Positions 1-6,846 of a DNA stretch of 18,936 nucleotides are shown in pieces; the stretch's first letter is position 1; every line of letters starts with the position of its first letter. The stretch comes from AG25 sp035518815 (GTDB lineage: Bacteria > Gemmatimonadota > Gemmatimonadetes > Gemmatimonadales > GWC2-71-9): assembly GCA_035518815.1 (NCBI GenBank), contig DATIXG010000091.1, positions 1 through 18,936 on the forward strand. Reading direction: 5' to 3'. The translations under genes were made by a program, and so were the position numbers. The notes beneath the pieces are model-generated. The model saw nothing but the letters and a program-made list of their open reading frames with translations, did not search any database and had not been told where the DNA came from.

Positions 1-141
1 CTAACTATCAAATAGGCTGGTCATTGTCGTCCTCGCCGCGGCCCCTGGCTGCCCCTCCGGTTGCGTCAGAGTGTGGCCTGTTAGGCAGCGAGCGCTGCTG
101 CATAATATGTAGCGGGAGGGGAAGCACTAGGCCACGGGCCC

Positions 142-1095
142 TCAAAGCGCGTCCGCCGGACTCCGGACGCCGAATCCGCCCCGATTGAGCACGTGCGTGT
201 AGATCATCGTCGTGCGGACGTCACGGTGGCCGAGGAGCTCCTGCACGGTGCGAATGTCGTACCCGGCTTCGAGTAGATGGGTCGCGAACGAATGACGTAG
301 GGTGTGGCAACTCGCTCGCTTGGGTACTCGGCTCGCTTGCACCGCTTCCCGAAATGCTCGCTGGATCACCGTCTGATGCAGGTGATGTCGCCGGCGCTCC
401 CCCGTCGCCCGGTCGACGTAGGGCCGCGTGGCGGGAAAAACCCACTGCCACCCCCATTCACGCCCCGCCGCCGGATACTTCCGCCCCAACGCGTGGGGCA
501 ACACGACATACCCCGCTCCCTCGGCCAGGTCGTGGTCGTGCAGGCGCCGCATCTGCTCGAGATGACGCTCGAGTGGCGTCCGCAGTGACCCCGGCAACAT
601 CGTCACTCGGTCACGGTCACCCTTGCCGCCGCGCACGACGATCTCGCTACGGCCGAAATCAATGTCCTTCACCCGCAACGCCAGGCCCTCGAGTAACCGC
701 ACGCCGGTTCCGTACAGCAGCGTCGCGACCAGTCGCGACGTCCCCCGCATCCGCCCCAACACCGCGCGTACCTCGGCGCGGCTCAGGACCACCGGAAGAC
801 GCGCCGACTGCTTCGCATGCACCACGCCCTCCAACCCCACCGGCGTACCCAGGACTTCGCGATACAAGAACAGCAGCGCCGCGAGCGCCTGGTTCTGCGT
901 CGCGGCGCTGACACGGCGATCGATCGCGAGACTCGAGAGGAAACGACTGACATCCGCCGCCGCAAGGGTCGCGGGATGCCGCCGCCCATGAAAGTCGATG
1001 TACCGCCTGATCCAATGGAGGTACGCCCGCTCGGTCCGCGAACTGTAGTGCCGCAACCGCAGCAACTCCCGCACCCGGTCGAGCAGCTTGGCCAT
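142..1095 (-). CDS. intI: Integron integrase (IntI-type tyrosine recombinase)
   Basis: A 317-residue site-specific recombinase of the integron class, which in known members inserts and excises gene cassettes at attI and attC sites. The N-terminal SAM-like DNA-binding domain covers about residues 1-95 and the catalytic domain about 105-305. Visible catalytic residues are R133 (GTGVR), H264 and R267 (HTLRH), H290 (LLGH) and nucleophile Y299 (IYTHV). The integron-specific extra patch is present at about 208-245, with WGWQWVFP and RRHHLHQTV motifs, which separates it from XerC/D and phage integrases. Length is normal for IntI (about 320-340) and no frameshift is seen. One deviation is RLLEGL where class 1 IntI has RISEGL. 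The ATG start at 1095 gives the expected N-terminus. No clean attI plus cassette array is obvious in the 400 bp upstream, although attC-like fragments lie around the kinase gene beyond. Family assignment is firm; activity is unknown. Confidence 0.93.
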   Translation of the reverse strand: MAKLLDRVRELLRLRHYSSRTERAYLHWIRRYIDFHGRRHPATLAAADVSRFLSSLAIDRRVSAATQNQALAALLFLYREVLGTPVGLEGVVHAKQSARLPVVLSRAEVRAVLGRMRGTSRLVATLLYGTGVRLLEGLALRVKDIDFGRSEIVVRGGKGDRDRVTMLPGSLRTPLERHLEQMRRLHDHDLAEGAGYVVLPHALGRKYPAAGREWGWQWVFPATRPYVDRATGERRRHHLHQTVIQRAFREAVQASRVPKRASCHTLRHSFATHLLEAGYDIRTVQELLGHRDVRTTMIYTHVLNRGGFGVRSPADAL

Positions 1096-1167
1096 GACCG
1101 CAACCGTAGCCGCCGCGGCCAGCCAGCCTAACCAGATTCACGCGTACCGATGCGAAAATGCGCGGCC

Positions 1168-1186
1168 CGGAGCCGCGAATCACTGG
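1168..1186. repeat. 19-bp direct repeat, copy 1
   Basis: The sequence CGGAGCCGCGAATCACTGG occurs here and again, identical and in the same orientation, at 4060-4078. The two copies bracket the kinase gene and its flanks, about 2.9 kb. Copy 2 covers the stop codon of the DUF922-type gene, so copy 1 may be a displaced fragment of that gene's end. The function is unknown. A recombination or insertion scar is the simplest reading. Confidence 0.7.
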
Positions 1187-1442
1187 ACATGGAGACCCTG
1201 GCCGAACAATCCGCCTCGAGGCAAGGAGCTGGAGCGCGCAGCAGGCGATGACGAATCGCTTCATGACGAACCTCTGAGAGGGCGGCTGACCACGGACCGA
1301 GTTCTAGTCGAATTCTCGTGGCGTCGTCGCCCGCTCGGGCTCGAGCTTGACGGTGTGGTAGGGCGGCACGTGAGTGAACGCGCCCGCGAGGCCGCCGATC
1401 GTCGACGCGCTAGCCAGTTGGTTCGGACCGCCTGCGGCGGCG

Positions 1443-1494
1443 TAGCAAGCCGGCGTCGTAGCGAAATGCGGGTGTGATGTCTAACGGCTTGCTA
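1443..1494. repeat. 10-bp perfect inverted repeat next to an R-box-like motif, after the kinase gene
   Basis: TAGCAAGCCG at 1443-1452 is the exact reverse complement of CGGCTTGCTA at 1485-1494, with a 32-nt spacer. It starts 9 bases beyond the kinase stop codon. On the minus strand the kinase-proximal arm runs directly into GTTAGAC (1485-1479), which fits the attC R' consensus GTTRRRY and resembles the 3' end of known attC sites. The expected partner box RYYYAAC is not found at the normal distance upstream, so this is at best a degenerate or half site. It could alternatively be a long-loop hairpin at the end of the kinase transcript; there is no T tract. Confidence 0.45.
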
Positions 1495-1502
1495 GATGCG
1501 GA

Positions 1503-3896
1503 TCACGGATGACACGCCTTCATTCCGACCTGCGCGAGCATCCTCCCAAACCGCTGATCCCGTTTCAGCGGGTCGAACATCGGATCGCACGGCAGGCTCA
1601 TCTCGGTGAGGTAGACCGATCGGTGATCAATCGCATCCTTCACCGCCGCGATTCCGCGATCGAGGTCCCCCGCCCCGGCGGCCGCGACCGCCACAGCGTA
1701 CGACAGCGACGGATCCGTGCGGTAACGCGCCCGCACAGTTCCATACAGGCTGTCCGCTCGCGCCGCGCTCCCGGTCAGACGATACGCGACGCTGAGGAAC
1801 GCGGGCATGTCGAATCCGCTGCCCTGCCGTTGTGCTGCTTCGAATGCCGCCACCGCGCTATCGGGGCGGCCCCGCGCGAGCTGGATCATCCCGATCTGGA
1901 GCGTGTTGTCCGACTTGGTCGGGTCGAGTACCGCGACCCGCTTGCTCTCGCGCAGTCCCTCGTCGTGCCGACGCGCGAGGTACAACTCGTACCCAAGATC
2001 AGTCCCGATCGCCGTTGACAACGGATCGAGCTGTCGGGCGCGACTCACCTGCTCCACCGCTTCATCGACTCGGCCCAGCACGCTGAGCAGAATCCCGTAC
2101 CAATGGTGGGTCGGTGCATCGTCCGGTGCCAGCGCCAATGCGTCTTGGAATTGTCGCTCCGATTCGGCCCAGCGCCACTGACACTTGAGCGCGTAGGCCC
2201 ATGCGAGGTGCGCGTCCGCGAGCGTCGAATCGAGACGCAGCGCACGCTGGGCGTTCCGACTTGCGAGGGCGGCCAGTGAATCCGCCGAGAGCGGCGAGAA
2301 GAACGGCAACACCACCTGGGCCATGGAGAGACCCGCCCAGGCGCGCGCGAATCCTGAGTCCCGAGCGATGGCTCGTTCGAACAACGCGATCGCCGTACGA
2401 AGCCCCGTCTCCCCGCGGCGCCCCCAGTAGTATCGACCCTTGAGATACAGATCGTAGGCGGTAAGGTCCGCCGTACCCCGCACCGCGCGCGCCGCCCCAA
2501 GCTGCGCGGTATCGCCAAGCGTGGGACGCAGCGCGGTCACGATCGCGCGCGCCATGTCGTCCTGCACATCGAAGACCTCGGCGAGTCGGCGATCGTATTG
2601 GCCCGCCCAGAGAACCGTGCCGTCCTTCGGATCCATGAGCCGGGCAGCCACGCGAATCCGGTTGCCGGAGCGGCGCACCGTCCCTTCGAGCAAACTCTGG
2701 ACGCCGAGTTCGCGGGCGATCTCGGCGTCGGTCGTGCCAACAGCCTGAAAGTGAGAGGCCGATCCGCGGGAGGCGACTCGTAGCCCGGGAACGTTCGCGA
2801 GTGCTGTGGTGAGCTCCTCCGCCATCCCAGCGCCGAAGTAGGCATTCGCCGAGTCGCGGTCCGGGCTCGCGAACGGCAATACGGCGAGCGAACGAGGAAT
2901 GCTGGGGCCGCGCGCCCCGTCGGACGCCGAGCCACGCCGCAGGAATAGCGCGCCCGCCATCACCACGACGGCCAGCACGGCTGCCGCCAGTATCGCCCGG
3001 ACCCAGCTGGAACGACGGATTCGGATCGCTTGTGCCCCACTCGTCCCTGCGGTGATCAGGCCATCGACTACGCGAAGGATCCGCGTCACGCTCTCAGGGC
3101 GTCTGGTCGGATCCTTCTCGAGCGTCTGGTCCACAAGGTCTCGCAGCGAGGCGGGCAGGCCGGGCGCCCGGTCCGCCAGGCGCGCCGGACGCTCGGCGAT
3201 GTGGGCCGCCATCAGCGATTGCGCCGTCGGGCGCGAGCCGAATGGATGGTTGCCGGTGAGCACCTCGAAGGCCACTACACCCCATGCGTACATGTCGGCC
3301 CGATGATCCACCACGTCGCCCGCGGCCTGCTCCGGCGCCATGTACGCCGGGGTGCCGACGACGCTGCCCGCGGTCGTCAGCGCATCGCGCGACCCACCCT
3401 CCGTCGCCGCGGAGATTGCTTTCGCGATCCCGAAGTCGGTGACGACGGCGGTGCGTCCCGTGAGCAGGATGTTCTCGGGCTTGATGTCGCGGTGCACGAC
3501 GTGACGCGCGTGCGCGTAGTCGAGCGCCAGCGCAACATCCCGCAGGATACCGATCGCCTCGTCGAAGGGAACGGGCCCGCGCGCCAGGCGCGCGCGAAGC
3601 GATTCCCCTTCGACGTACGGCATCGTGTAGTAGGAGATCCCAGCGGCATGACCGGCTGTGAGCAACGGAACGATGCGGGGATCCTGCAATTGCGCGGCAA
3701 AGCGGATCTCGCGCTCGAACCGTTCAGCGGAGATGCTTGCGGCCTGTTCCGCACTCAGCGCTTTGACGACGACACGCCGGCCGAGACGCTTCTCTTCGGC
3801 AAGGAATACGTGCGACATGCCGCCGCCGAGCTCGCGCTCGAGGCGATACACCGCGCCGAGCGCGGATTGCAGCTGGTGGAACAGGTCGGTGGTCAC
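1503..3896 (-). CDS. Membrane Ser/Thr protein kinase with FlgO/TolB-like domain and TPR repeats
   Basis: Eukaryotic-type protein kinase of about 797 residues that probably phosphorylates cytoplasmic targets in response to an extracytoplasmic or protein-protein signal. Numbering from the GTG at 3896: glycine loop at 24-31, catalytic K45 (VVVK), HRDIKPEN at 135-142 with D137, DFG at 154-156, and GTPAYMAPEQ at 181-190. One membrane segment lies at about 299-319. The following region, from about 336 (SLAVLPFAS), matches the FlgO/TolB-like module common in TPR-bearing kinases and cyclases. TPR-like helical repeats fill the C-terminal half. The GTG start is chosen because TTDLFHQLQSALG followed by YRLEREL is the usual opening of such kinases. 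An ATG at 3929 is possible and would add 11 residues derived from an attC-like element; the open frame runs further still to 4157. No ribosome-binding site is visible. Substrates are unknown. Confidence 0.9.
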   Translation of the reverse strand: MTTDLFHQLQSALGAVYRLERELGGGMSHVFLAEEKRLGRRVVVKALSAEQAASISAERFEREIRFAAQLQDPRIVPLLTAGHAAGISYYTMPYVEGESLRARLARGPVPFDEAIGILRDVALALDYAHARHVVHRDIKPENILLTGRTAVVTDFGIAKAISAATEGGSRDALTTAGSVVGTPAYMAPEQAAGDVVDHRADMYAWGVVAFEVLTGNHPFGSRPTAQSLMAAHIAERPARLADRAPGLPASLRDLVDQTLEKDPTRRPESVTRILRVVDGLITAGTSGAQAIRIRRSSWVRAILAAAVLAVVVMAGALFLRRGSASDGARGPSIPRSLAVLPFASPDRDSANAYFGAGMAEELTTALANVPGLRVASRGSASHFQAVGTTDAEIARELGVQSLLEGTVRRSGNRIRVAARLMDPKDGTVLWAGQYDRRLAEVFDVQDDMARAIVTALRPTLGDTAQLGAARAVRGTADLTAYDLYLKGRYYWGRRGETGLRTAIALFERAIARDSGFARAWAGLSMAQVVLPFFSPLSADSLAALASRNAQRALRLDSTLADAHLAWAYALKCQWRWAESERQFQDALALAPDDAPTHHWYGILLSVLGRVDEAVEQVSRARQLDPLSTAIGTDLGYELYLARRHDEGLRESKRVAVLDPTKSDNTLQIGMIQLARGRPDSAVAAFEAAQRQGSGFDMPAFLSVAYRLTGSAARADSLYGTVRARYRTDPSLSYAVAVAAAGAGDLDRGIAAVKDAIDHRSVYLTEMSLPCDPMFDPLKRDQRFGRMLAQVGMKACHP

Positions 3897-3922
3897 CGCA
3901 GCAAAAACGATAGCGCCCGGCG

Positions 3923-3944
3923 GCTCCATACGCTTGTTAGGGGG
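3923..3944 (-). repeat. attC-like half site just upstream of the kinase
   Basis: The minus strand reads CCCCTAACAAGCG followed by TATGGAGC. CCTAACAAGCG and a following ATG-AGC motif are typical of the R''-L'' half of many chromosomal integron attC sites. When read in frame it gives the peptide PPNKRME, a string I recall from spurious N-termini of environmental proteins. The matching L'-R' half (GTTRRRY about 60-140 bases on) is not present downstream within the kinase gene, so only a half site remains. Here the R-box is CCCTAAC, one base off the RYYYAAC consensus. The motif is seen directly; its origin is inferred. Confidence 0.45.
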
Positions 3945-4030
3945 CGCGGATTCATATGGTAAGTGCAACACCCCGCCACAAAGAAAAAGGTGACCTGGGA
4001 CCCGGTAGCCTTCTGTCTCGACCGAGAGAA

Positions 4031-4043
4031 GGGAGCAACTCCC
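4031..4043 (-). terminator. Short hairpin downstream of the menaquinone operon
   Basis: GGGAG-CAA-CTCCC forms a 5-bp stem with a 3-base loop about 30 bases past the DUF922-type stop codon. On the minus strand a pyrimidine run (TTCTCTC) follows it. A 12-bp palindrome, CCGGTCGACCGG, lies at 4048-4059 between the gene end and this hairpin. The position suits an operon end, but the stem is short and the T tract is poor, so this is a weak terminator candidate. Confidence 0.25.
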
Positions 4044-4059
4044 GAACCCGGTCGACCGG

Positions 4060-4078
4060 CGGAGCCGCGAATCACTGG
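4060..4078. repeat. 19-bp direct repeat, copy 2
   Basis: Exact copy of the sequence at 1168-1186, in the same orientation. It includes the TGA stop codon (4072-4074) of the DUF922-type lipoprotein gene and continues 14 bases beyond the gene end into the spacer upstream of the kinase. This suggests the copy near the integrase derives from this gene's end. Confidence 0.7.
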
Positions 4079-4689
4079 GGCGCCGCCAGGCGCCGGCGCG
4101 TCTGCAGGCTCCACTCCGCCTGTTCGGCGGCGAGAAGACCATGGTCCGTCTCCGCATCGTACCGACGTTGCTCCGCCTTCTCCTCCTCAGCGAGCCGGTC
4201 CGTCAGAGCCGCAAGCTCCGCATCGGTCTTCACACACGGAGCGGATAGACTCCTGAAGGCGCGCCGAATTCGCCGCGCGTGTACCTCCGCGAGATCGAAG
4301 TGCGTCTGTTCGTGATCGAGGAGTGCGCGCCGCTGCACGCTGTCATTCAGAACAGCCGCCTTGACCCACGATTGCCGCGTCCGGAATGCGACAATGACCC
4401 GGAAGTCAAACGCCTTGCCCCGGCATTGCCAGATCGAAGAGAGGGAATAGGCCGTCTTCGAACCCTCGGGACCCCCACGAGGCGGCGAGCCCTGAAAGTC
4501 GCGCCAGGCCAGGGGCCGAGCGGCCGACCAGGAGAACGCATGGTCCTCGAGAAGCTCCCGGCGCACTGCCTCGTCGAGCCCTGTGGACGCAACCCTCGGG
4601 CGCGTGGCGGGCGGTGGCGGCGGCGTGGTCGCGCACCCTAATGCGGTGACGAGAAGCAACGTCCTGCGCCCAAGTCGGACCAGCGTCAC
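4072..4689 (-). CDS. Lipoprotein with DUF922-type metalloprotease motif
   Basis: A 205-residue predicted lipoprotein. The N-terminus has a basic stretch, a hydrophobic core and a lipobox ending ALGC, so Cys19 would be lipidated. A proline/threonine linker follows. The body has WRDFQG (62-67) and HEQTH (126-130) followed by FDLAE, which fits the HExxH zinc-peptidase signature of the DUF922 family, described as predicted secreted Zn-dependent proteases. The C-terminal 60 residues are charged and probably helical. The start is GTG at 4689 and overlaps the stop of the upstream phosphodiesterase gene in a GTGA arrangement, so translation is probably coupled. It is the last gene of the minus-strand operon. 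The family call rests on motif recall, and protease activity is inferred. Confidence 0.72.
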   Translation of the reverse strand: MTLVRLGRRTLLLVTALGCATTPPPPPATRPRVASTGLDEAVRRELLEDHAFSWSAARPLAWRDFQGSPPRGGPEGSKTAYSLSSIWQCRGKAFDFRVIVAFRTRQSWVKAAVLNDSVQRRALLDHEQTHFDLAEVHARRIRRAFRSLSAPCVKTDAELAALTDRLAEEEKAEQRRYDAETDHGLLAAEQAEWSLQTRRRLAAPQ

Positions 4690-5162
4690 CCCAACGCCAC
4701 CAGCCGCGCCCGCGGCGGGATCCCCGGCTCCAATTCCATGATCCCGACCGTGGGCTTGAGGTTGAACCGGGCCGCCCCCGCCCCGCCGGGATTCATCACC
4801 GTCACCGTCTTGTCCACCAGCTCGAGCAGCGGCCGATGCGTGTGGCCGTACACGATGATCTCGGCCCTGGGAAAGGCCGCATGCAGCTCCGCCGGCGTGG
4901 GGCTGCCGAACTGGTCGCCGTGCGTCACGACGATGTCGAACCCGTCGAGTCGCAGCGTCGCGACCCGCGGCAGCCGGGCGCGGATCTCCGCATCGTCCAC
5001 GTTGCCGTACACCGCCGTCACCGGCGCGAGCGCCTCGAGCGCCACGACTACATCCAACGTCCCCACATCCCCACCGTGCAGGATGTGATCCACCTTCCGG
5101 AAGGCATCGAGGACCTCGGGCCGGAGCATGCCGTGCGTGTCGGAGATGACGCCGAGACGCAC
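4686..5162 (-). CDS. YfcE/MJ0936-type metallophosphodiesterase
   Basis: A 158-residue cytoplasmic calcineurin-like phosphoesterase of the small YfcE/MJ0936 group, which hydrolyses phosphodiester bonds using two metal ions. All metal motifs are visible: D8-x-H10 (SDTH), GGD with D32, GNVD with N54, THGD with H81, and GHTH with H107 and H109. Length is typical (about 155-185). The GTG start at 5162 lies 3 bases after the stop of the ubiX-like gene, and the gene overlaps the DUF922-type gene by 4 bases, so it sits inside the menaquinone operon. Its natural substrate is unknown, and nothing in the sequence ties it to quinone chemistry. Confidence 0.9.
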   Translation of the reverse strand: MRLGVISDTHGMLRPEVLDAFRKVDHILHGGDVGTLDVVVALEALAPVTAVYGNVDDAEIRARLPRVATLRLDGFDIVVTHGDQFGSPTPAELHAAFPRAEIIVYGHTHRPLLELVDKTVTVMNPGGAGAARFNLKPTVGIMELEPGIPPRARLVALG

Positions 5163-5165
5163 GCG

Positions 5166-5756
5166 CTACTTGTCCTCACCCCACCGCTTGACCAGCGAGA
5201 TCTCGAGTCCCAGATGGTCCACTACACGCTGCACGATGAAGTCGACCAGGTCCGACACCTTCGCGGGCTTGTGGTAAAATCCCGGCGCGGCCGGCAGCAC
5301 CACGGCGCCGGCCTCGGCCGCGAGCGTGAGGTTCCGCAGATGGACGAGGGAGAGCGGCGTCTCACGCGGCACGAGAATCAAGGGACGGCGCTCCTTGAGC
5401 GTCACGTCGGCCGCGCGCTCGATCAGACTGCGGCTCGTCCCGTGCGCGATCGCCGCCAGGGTCCCCATGGAGCACGGGCACACCACCATCCCCGCCGTCC
5501 GCGCTGACCCCGACGCGGGCTCCGCGCCGCGGTCCGAGTCGTCGAACAGCCGTACGCTCGCCCAGTCGCCGCCCGTCGCCTGCTTCAAGTCGCGGCCGTC
5601 CAGAATCCCGCATTCCTCGGTGAGCAACCGCCAGCCGTGGCTGGACACGAGCAGCCACGTCGGCACCTGGTGCTGCGCGAGCACCTCGAGCAGCCGCACG
5701 CCGTAGGGCGCGCCCGAGGCACCGGTGATGGCGAGGATTACCGGCTGGCGGTTCAG
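5166..5756 (-). CDS. mqnM: UbiX-family flavin prenyltransferase, probable CTG start
   Basis: UbiX-family enzymes join a dimethylallyl group to FMN, making the prenyl-FMN cofactor that UbiD-type decarboxylases need. With a start at 5756 the protein is 196 residues, close to the usual 185-200. Motifs are GASGAPYG (12-19), CSMGTLA (95-101), RPLILVPRETPLS (124-136) and PAAPGFYHKP (155-164). The first standard start codon in frame is GTG 5699, which would delete the essential GASGAPYG FMN loop. Upstream to the in-frame TAA there is no ATG, GTG or TTG. A CTG at 5756 sits 5 bases after a strong GGAGG, giving (M)NRQPVILAITGASG, exactly where family members begin. It lies with ubiD- and ubiA-like genes, hence the MqnM assignment. 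The symbol is inferred from context. Confidence 0.9.
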   Translation of the reverse strand: MNRQPVILAITGASGAPYGVRLLEVLAQHQVPTWLLVSSHGWRLLTEECGILDGRDLKQATGGDWASVRLFDDSDRGAEPASGSARTAGMVVCPCSMGTLAAIAHGTSRSLIERAADVTLKERRPLILVPRETPLSLVHLRNLTLAAEAGAVVLPAAPGFYHKPAKVSDLVDFIVQRVVDHLGLEISLVKRWGEDK

Positions 5757-5761
5757 CGCCC

Positions 5762-5766
5762 CCTCC
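5762..5766 (-). promoter_or_regulatory. Shine-Dalgarno sequence deciding the ubiX start
   Basis: On the minus strand GGAGG is followed by GGGCG and then CTG (5756-5754). The spacing of 5 bases and the match to anti-SD are the best in the neighbourhood. It supports CTG as initiation codon, because no ATG, GTG or TTG is available in frame before the conserved FMN-binding loop. Confidence 0.6.
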
Positions 5767-5813
5767 GGTTTGGCGTGACGGACTTACGGGGATGGGCCGG
5801 CGGACGAGGAGGA

Positions 5814-5886
5814 GGTACGCGGTGCGGGGTGCGCGGTTGCTTCCGGGGTACCGCAACCTTGCGTTTCACCGATGCAACCGCGTACC
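5814..5886 (-). repeat. Competing inverted repeats in the ubiA-ubiX gap
   Basis: The 148-bp gap between the ubiA- and ubiX-like genes holds overlapping complementary arms. GGTACGCGG (5814-5822) pairs with CCGCGTACC (5878-5886). CGCGGTTGC (5832-5840) pairs with GCAACCGCG (5874-5882). GGTTGC (5835-5840) pairs with GCAACC (5853-5858). The arms share bases, so the RNA could form alternative hairpins. There is no T tract, so a simple terminator is unlikely. It may be an RNA processing or attenuation element, or a degenerate repeat. Confidence 0.4.
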
Positions 5887-5904
5887 GCGCGCCGCGCACC
5901 CGAT

Positions 5905-6846
5905 TCACAGAATCCGATCCACCAGCGCGCCGAGAAACACGACGACGCTGATGATCCCGTTGGCGCCGAAGAACGCCGCATCGAGCCGCGACAGGTCTCC
6001 CGGCTTCACGAGGTGGTGCTCGTACGCCATGATCGCCGCGCCAAGCGCGACGCCGACGTAGTACGCCACGCCGAGCCCGAACCCGGCGCCGAGCGCGACC
6101 AGGGCGAGCACGGTGAGTCCGTGCAGCGACTTGCCGACGAAGATTCCGCCCGCCTGCCCGAAGCGCACCACCGCCGAATGGAGTCGCTCGGTGCGGTCGA
6201 AGGCCTCGTCCTGCAGAGCGTAGAAGATGTCGAACCCGCCGATCCAGAACGTCACGGCGGCCGCCATCACCCACAGCAGCCACCATGGGTCGGTCCACTG
6301 TCCCGAAATCGCGAGATACCCGGCCGGGCCGGCCATGGCATCGCCGAACCCGAGCCACAGATGAGACCACCACGTGAATCGCTTCGAGTAGCTGTACAGC
6401 GTGACGACGACGAGGACGATGGGCGACAGCCGGAAACAGATGGGGTTCAGCGCCCACGCGGCCCACTCGAACACTCCCACGGCGACGAGCACGGCGATCC
6501 ATGCCTGCGCGAGCGTCAGCCGGCCCGCGGGCAGCTCGCGCGAGCGCGTGCGCGGATTCCGCGCATCGAGGTCGCGATCGGCGATCCGATTGAACCCCAT
6601 CGCCACGAACCGCGCCGCGGTGAACGCCACGACCACGAGTCCCAACATCCGCCAGGTGACGGGATAGTTGCGCGACGCGATCACGACGCCGAGCAGCGAA
6701 AACGGCAACGCGAACACCGTGTGGGGGAGCCGGACGAAATTGACGTAGCGAACGAGGAGCGACTCCCCGGTGACGGTCTGGCCCTCACGGAGCGCATGAC
6801 CGCCCCCTACCGCCCCCGCCCGCCCCTTACCGCCTTCCGAGATCAA
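5905..6846 (-). CDS. mqnP: UbiA-family prenyltransferase (MqnP-like)
   Basis: Integral membrane aromatic prenyltransferase that attaches the polyprenyl tail to the menaquinone ring precursor. With the TTG start it has 313 residues and about eight hydrophobic segments. The first Asp-rich motif is NRIADRDLDARNPRTRSREL (86-105). The second is DIFYALQDEAFDR (206-218), whose YALQDEAFD form is typical of the futalosine-pathway branch rather than E. coli UbiA or MenA. The start is uncertain: no ATG is in frame inside the gap, and an ATG at 6870 lies well inside the upstream ubiD gene. TTG at 6846 has AAGGAG 7 bases upstream, although it adds about 30 residues before the usual LLVRYVNFVRLPHT opening. 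It overlaps the decarboxylase gene by about 20 bases, implying translational coupling. The symbol is assigned from motifs and context. Confidence 0.9.
   Translation of the reverse strand: MISEGGKGRAGAVGGGHALREGQTVTGESLLVRYVNFVRLPHTVFALPFSLLGVVIASRNYPVTWRMLGLVVVAFTAARFVAMGFNRIADRDLDARNPRTRSRELPAGRLTLAQAWIAVLVAVGVFEWAAWALNPICFRLSPIVLVVVTLYSYSKRFTWWSHLWLGFGDAMAGPAGYLAISGQWTDPWWLLWVMAAAVTFWIGGFDIFYALQDEAFDRTERLHSAVVRFGQAGGIFVGKSLHGLTVLALVALGAGFGLGVAYYVGVALGAAIMAYEHHLVKPGDLSRLDAAFFGANGIISVVVFLGALVDRIL

Larger units (their letters stand above)
1096..1502. other. Gene-poor stretch between integrase and kinase (possible attI zone)
   Basis: No convincing gene lies here on either strand. It is where an attI site would be expected, upstream of intI. 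A GCCTAAC box occurs at 1126-1132, but for a canonical attI it faces the wrong way (GTTAGGC reads toward intI). A minus-strand reading from ATG 1264 gives a signal-peptide-like beginning (MKRFVIACCALQLLA) that runs into unrelated sequence and then into the integrase in another frame. It may be a gene remnant. The stretch also contains one copy of a 19-bp direct repeat (1168-1186) and a 10-bp inverted repeat (1443-1452 with 1485-1494). Confidence 0.5.

Noticed and set aside
1..86. Possible full attC site between CTAAC (1-5) and GTTAGGC (80-86)
   Set aside because: The outer boxes are complementary, but the inner L boxes are not: only AGGC/GCCT pairs, with unequal spacing, and the middle shows no clear stem. 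The site is also cut by the window edge.
3930..4157. Long N-terminal extension of the kinase to ATG 4157
   Set aside because: It overlaps the end of the DUF922 gene, has no domain character and includes the attC-like peptide. The kinase family normally begins near the GTG at 3896.
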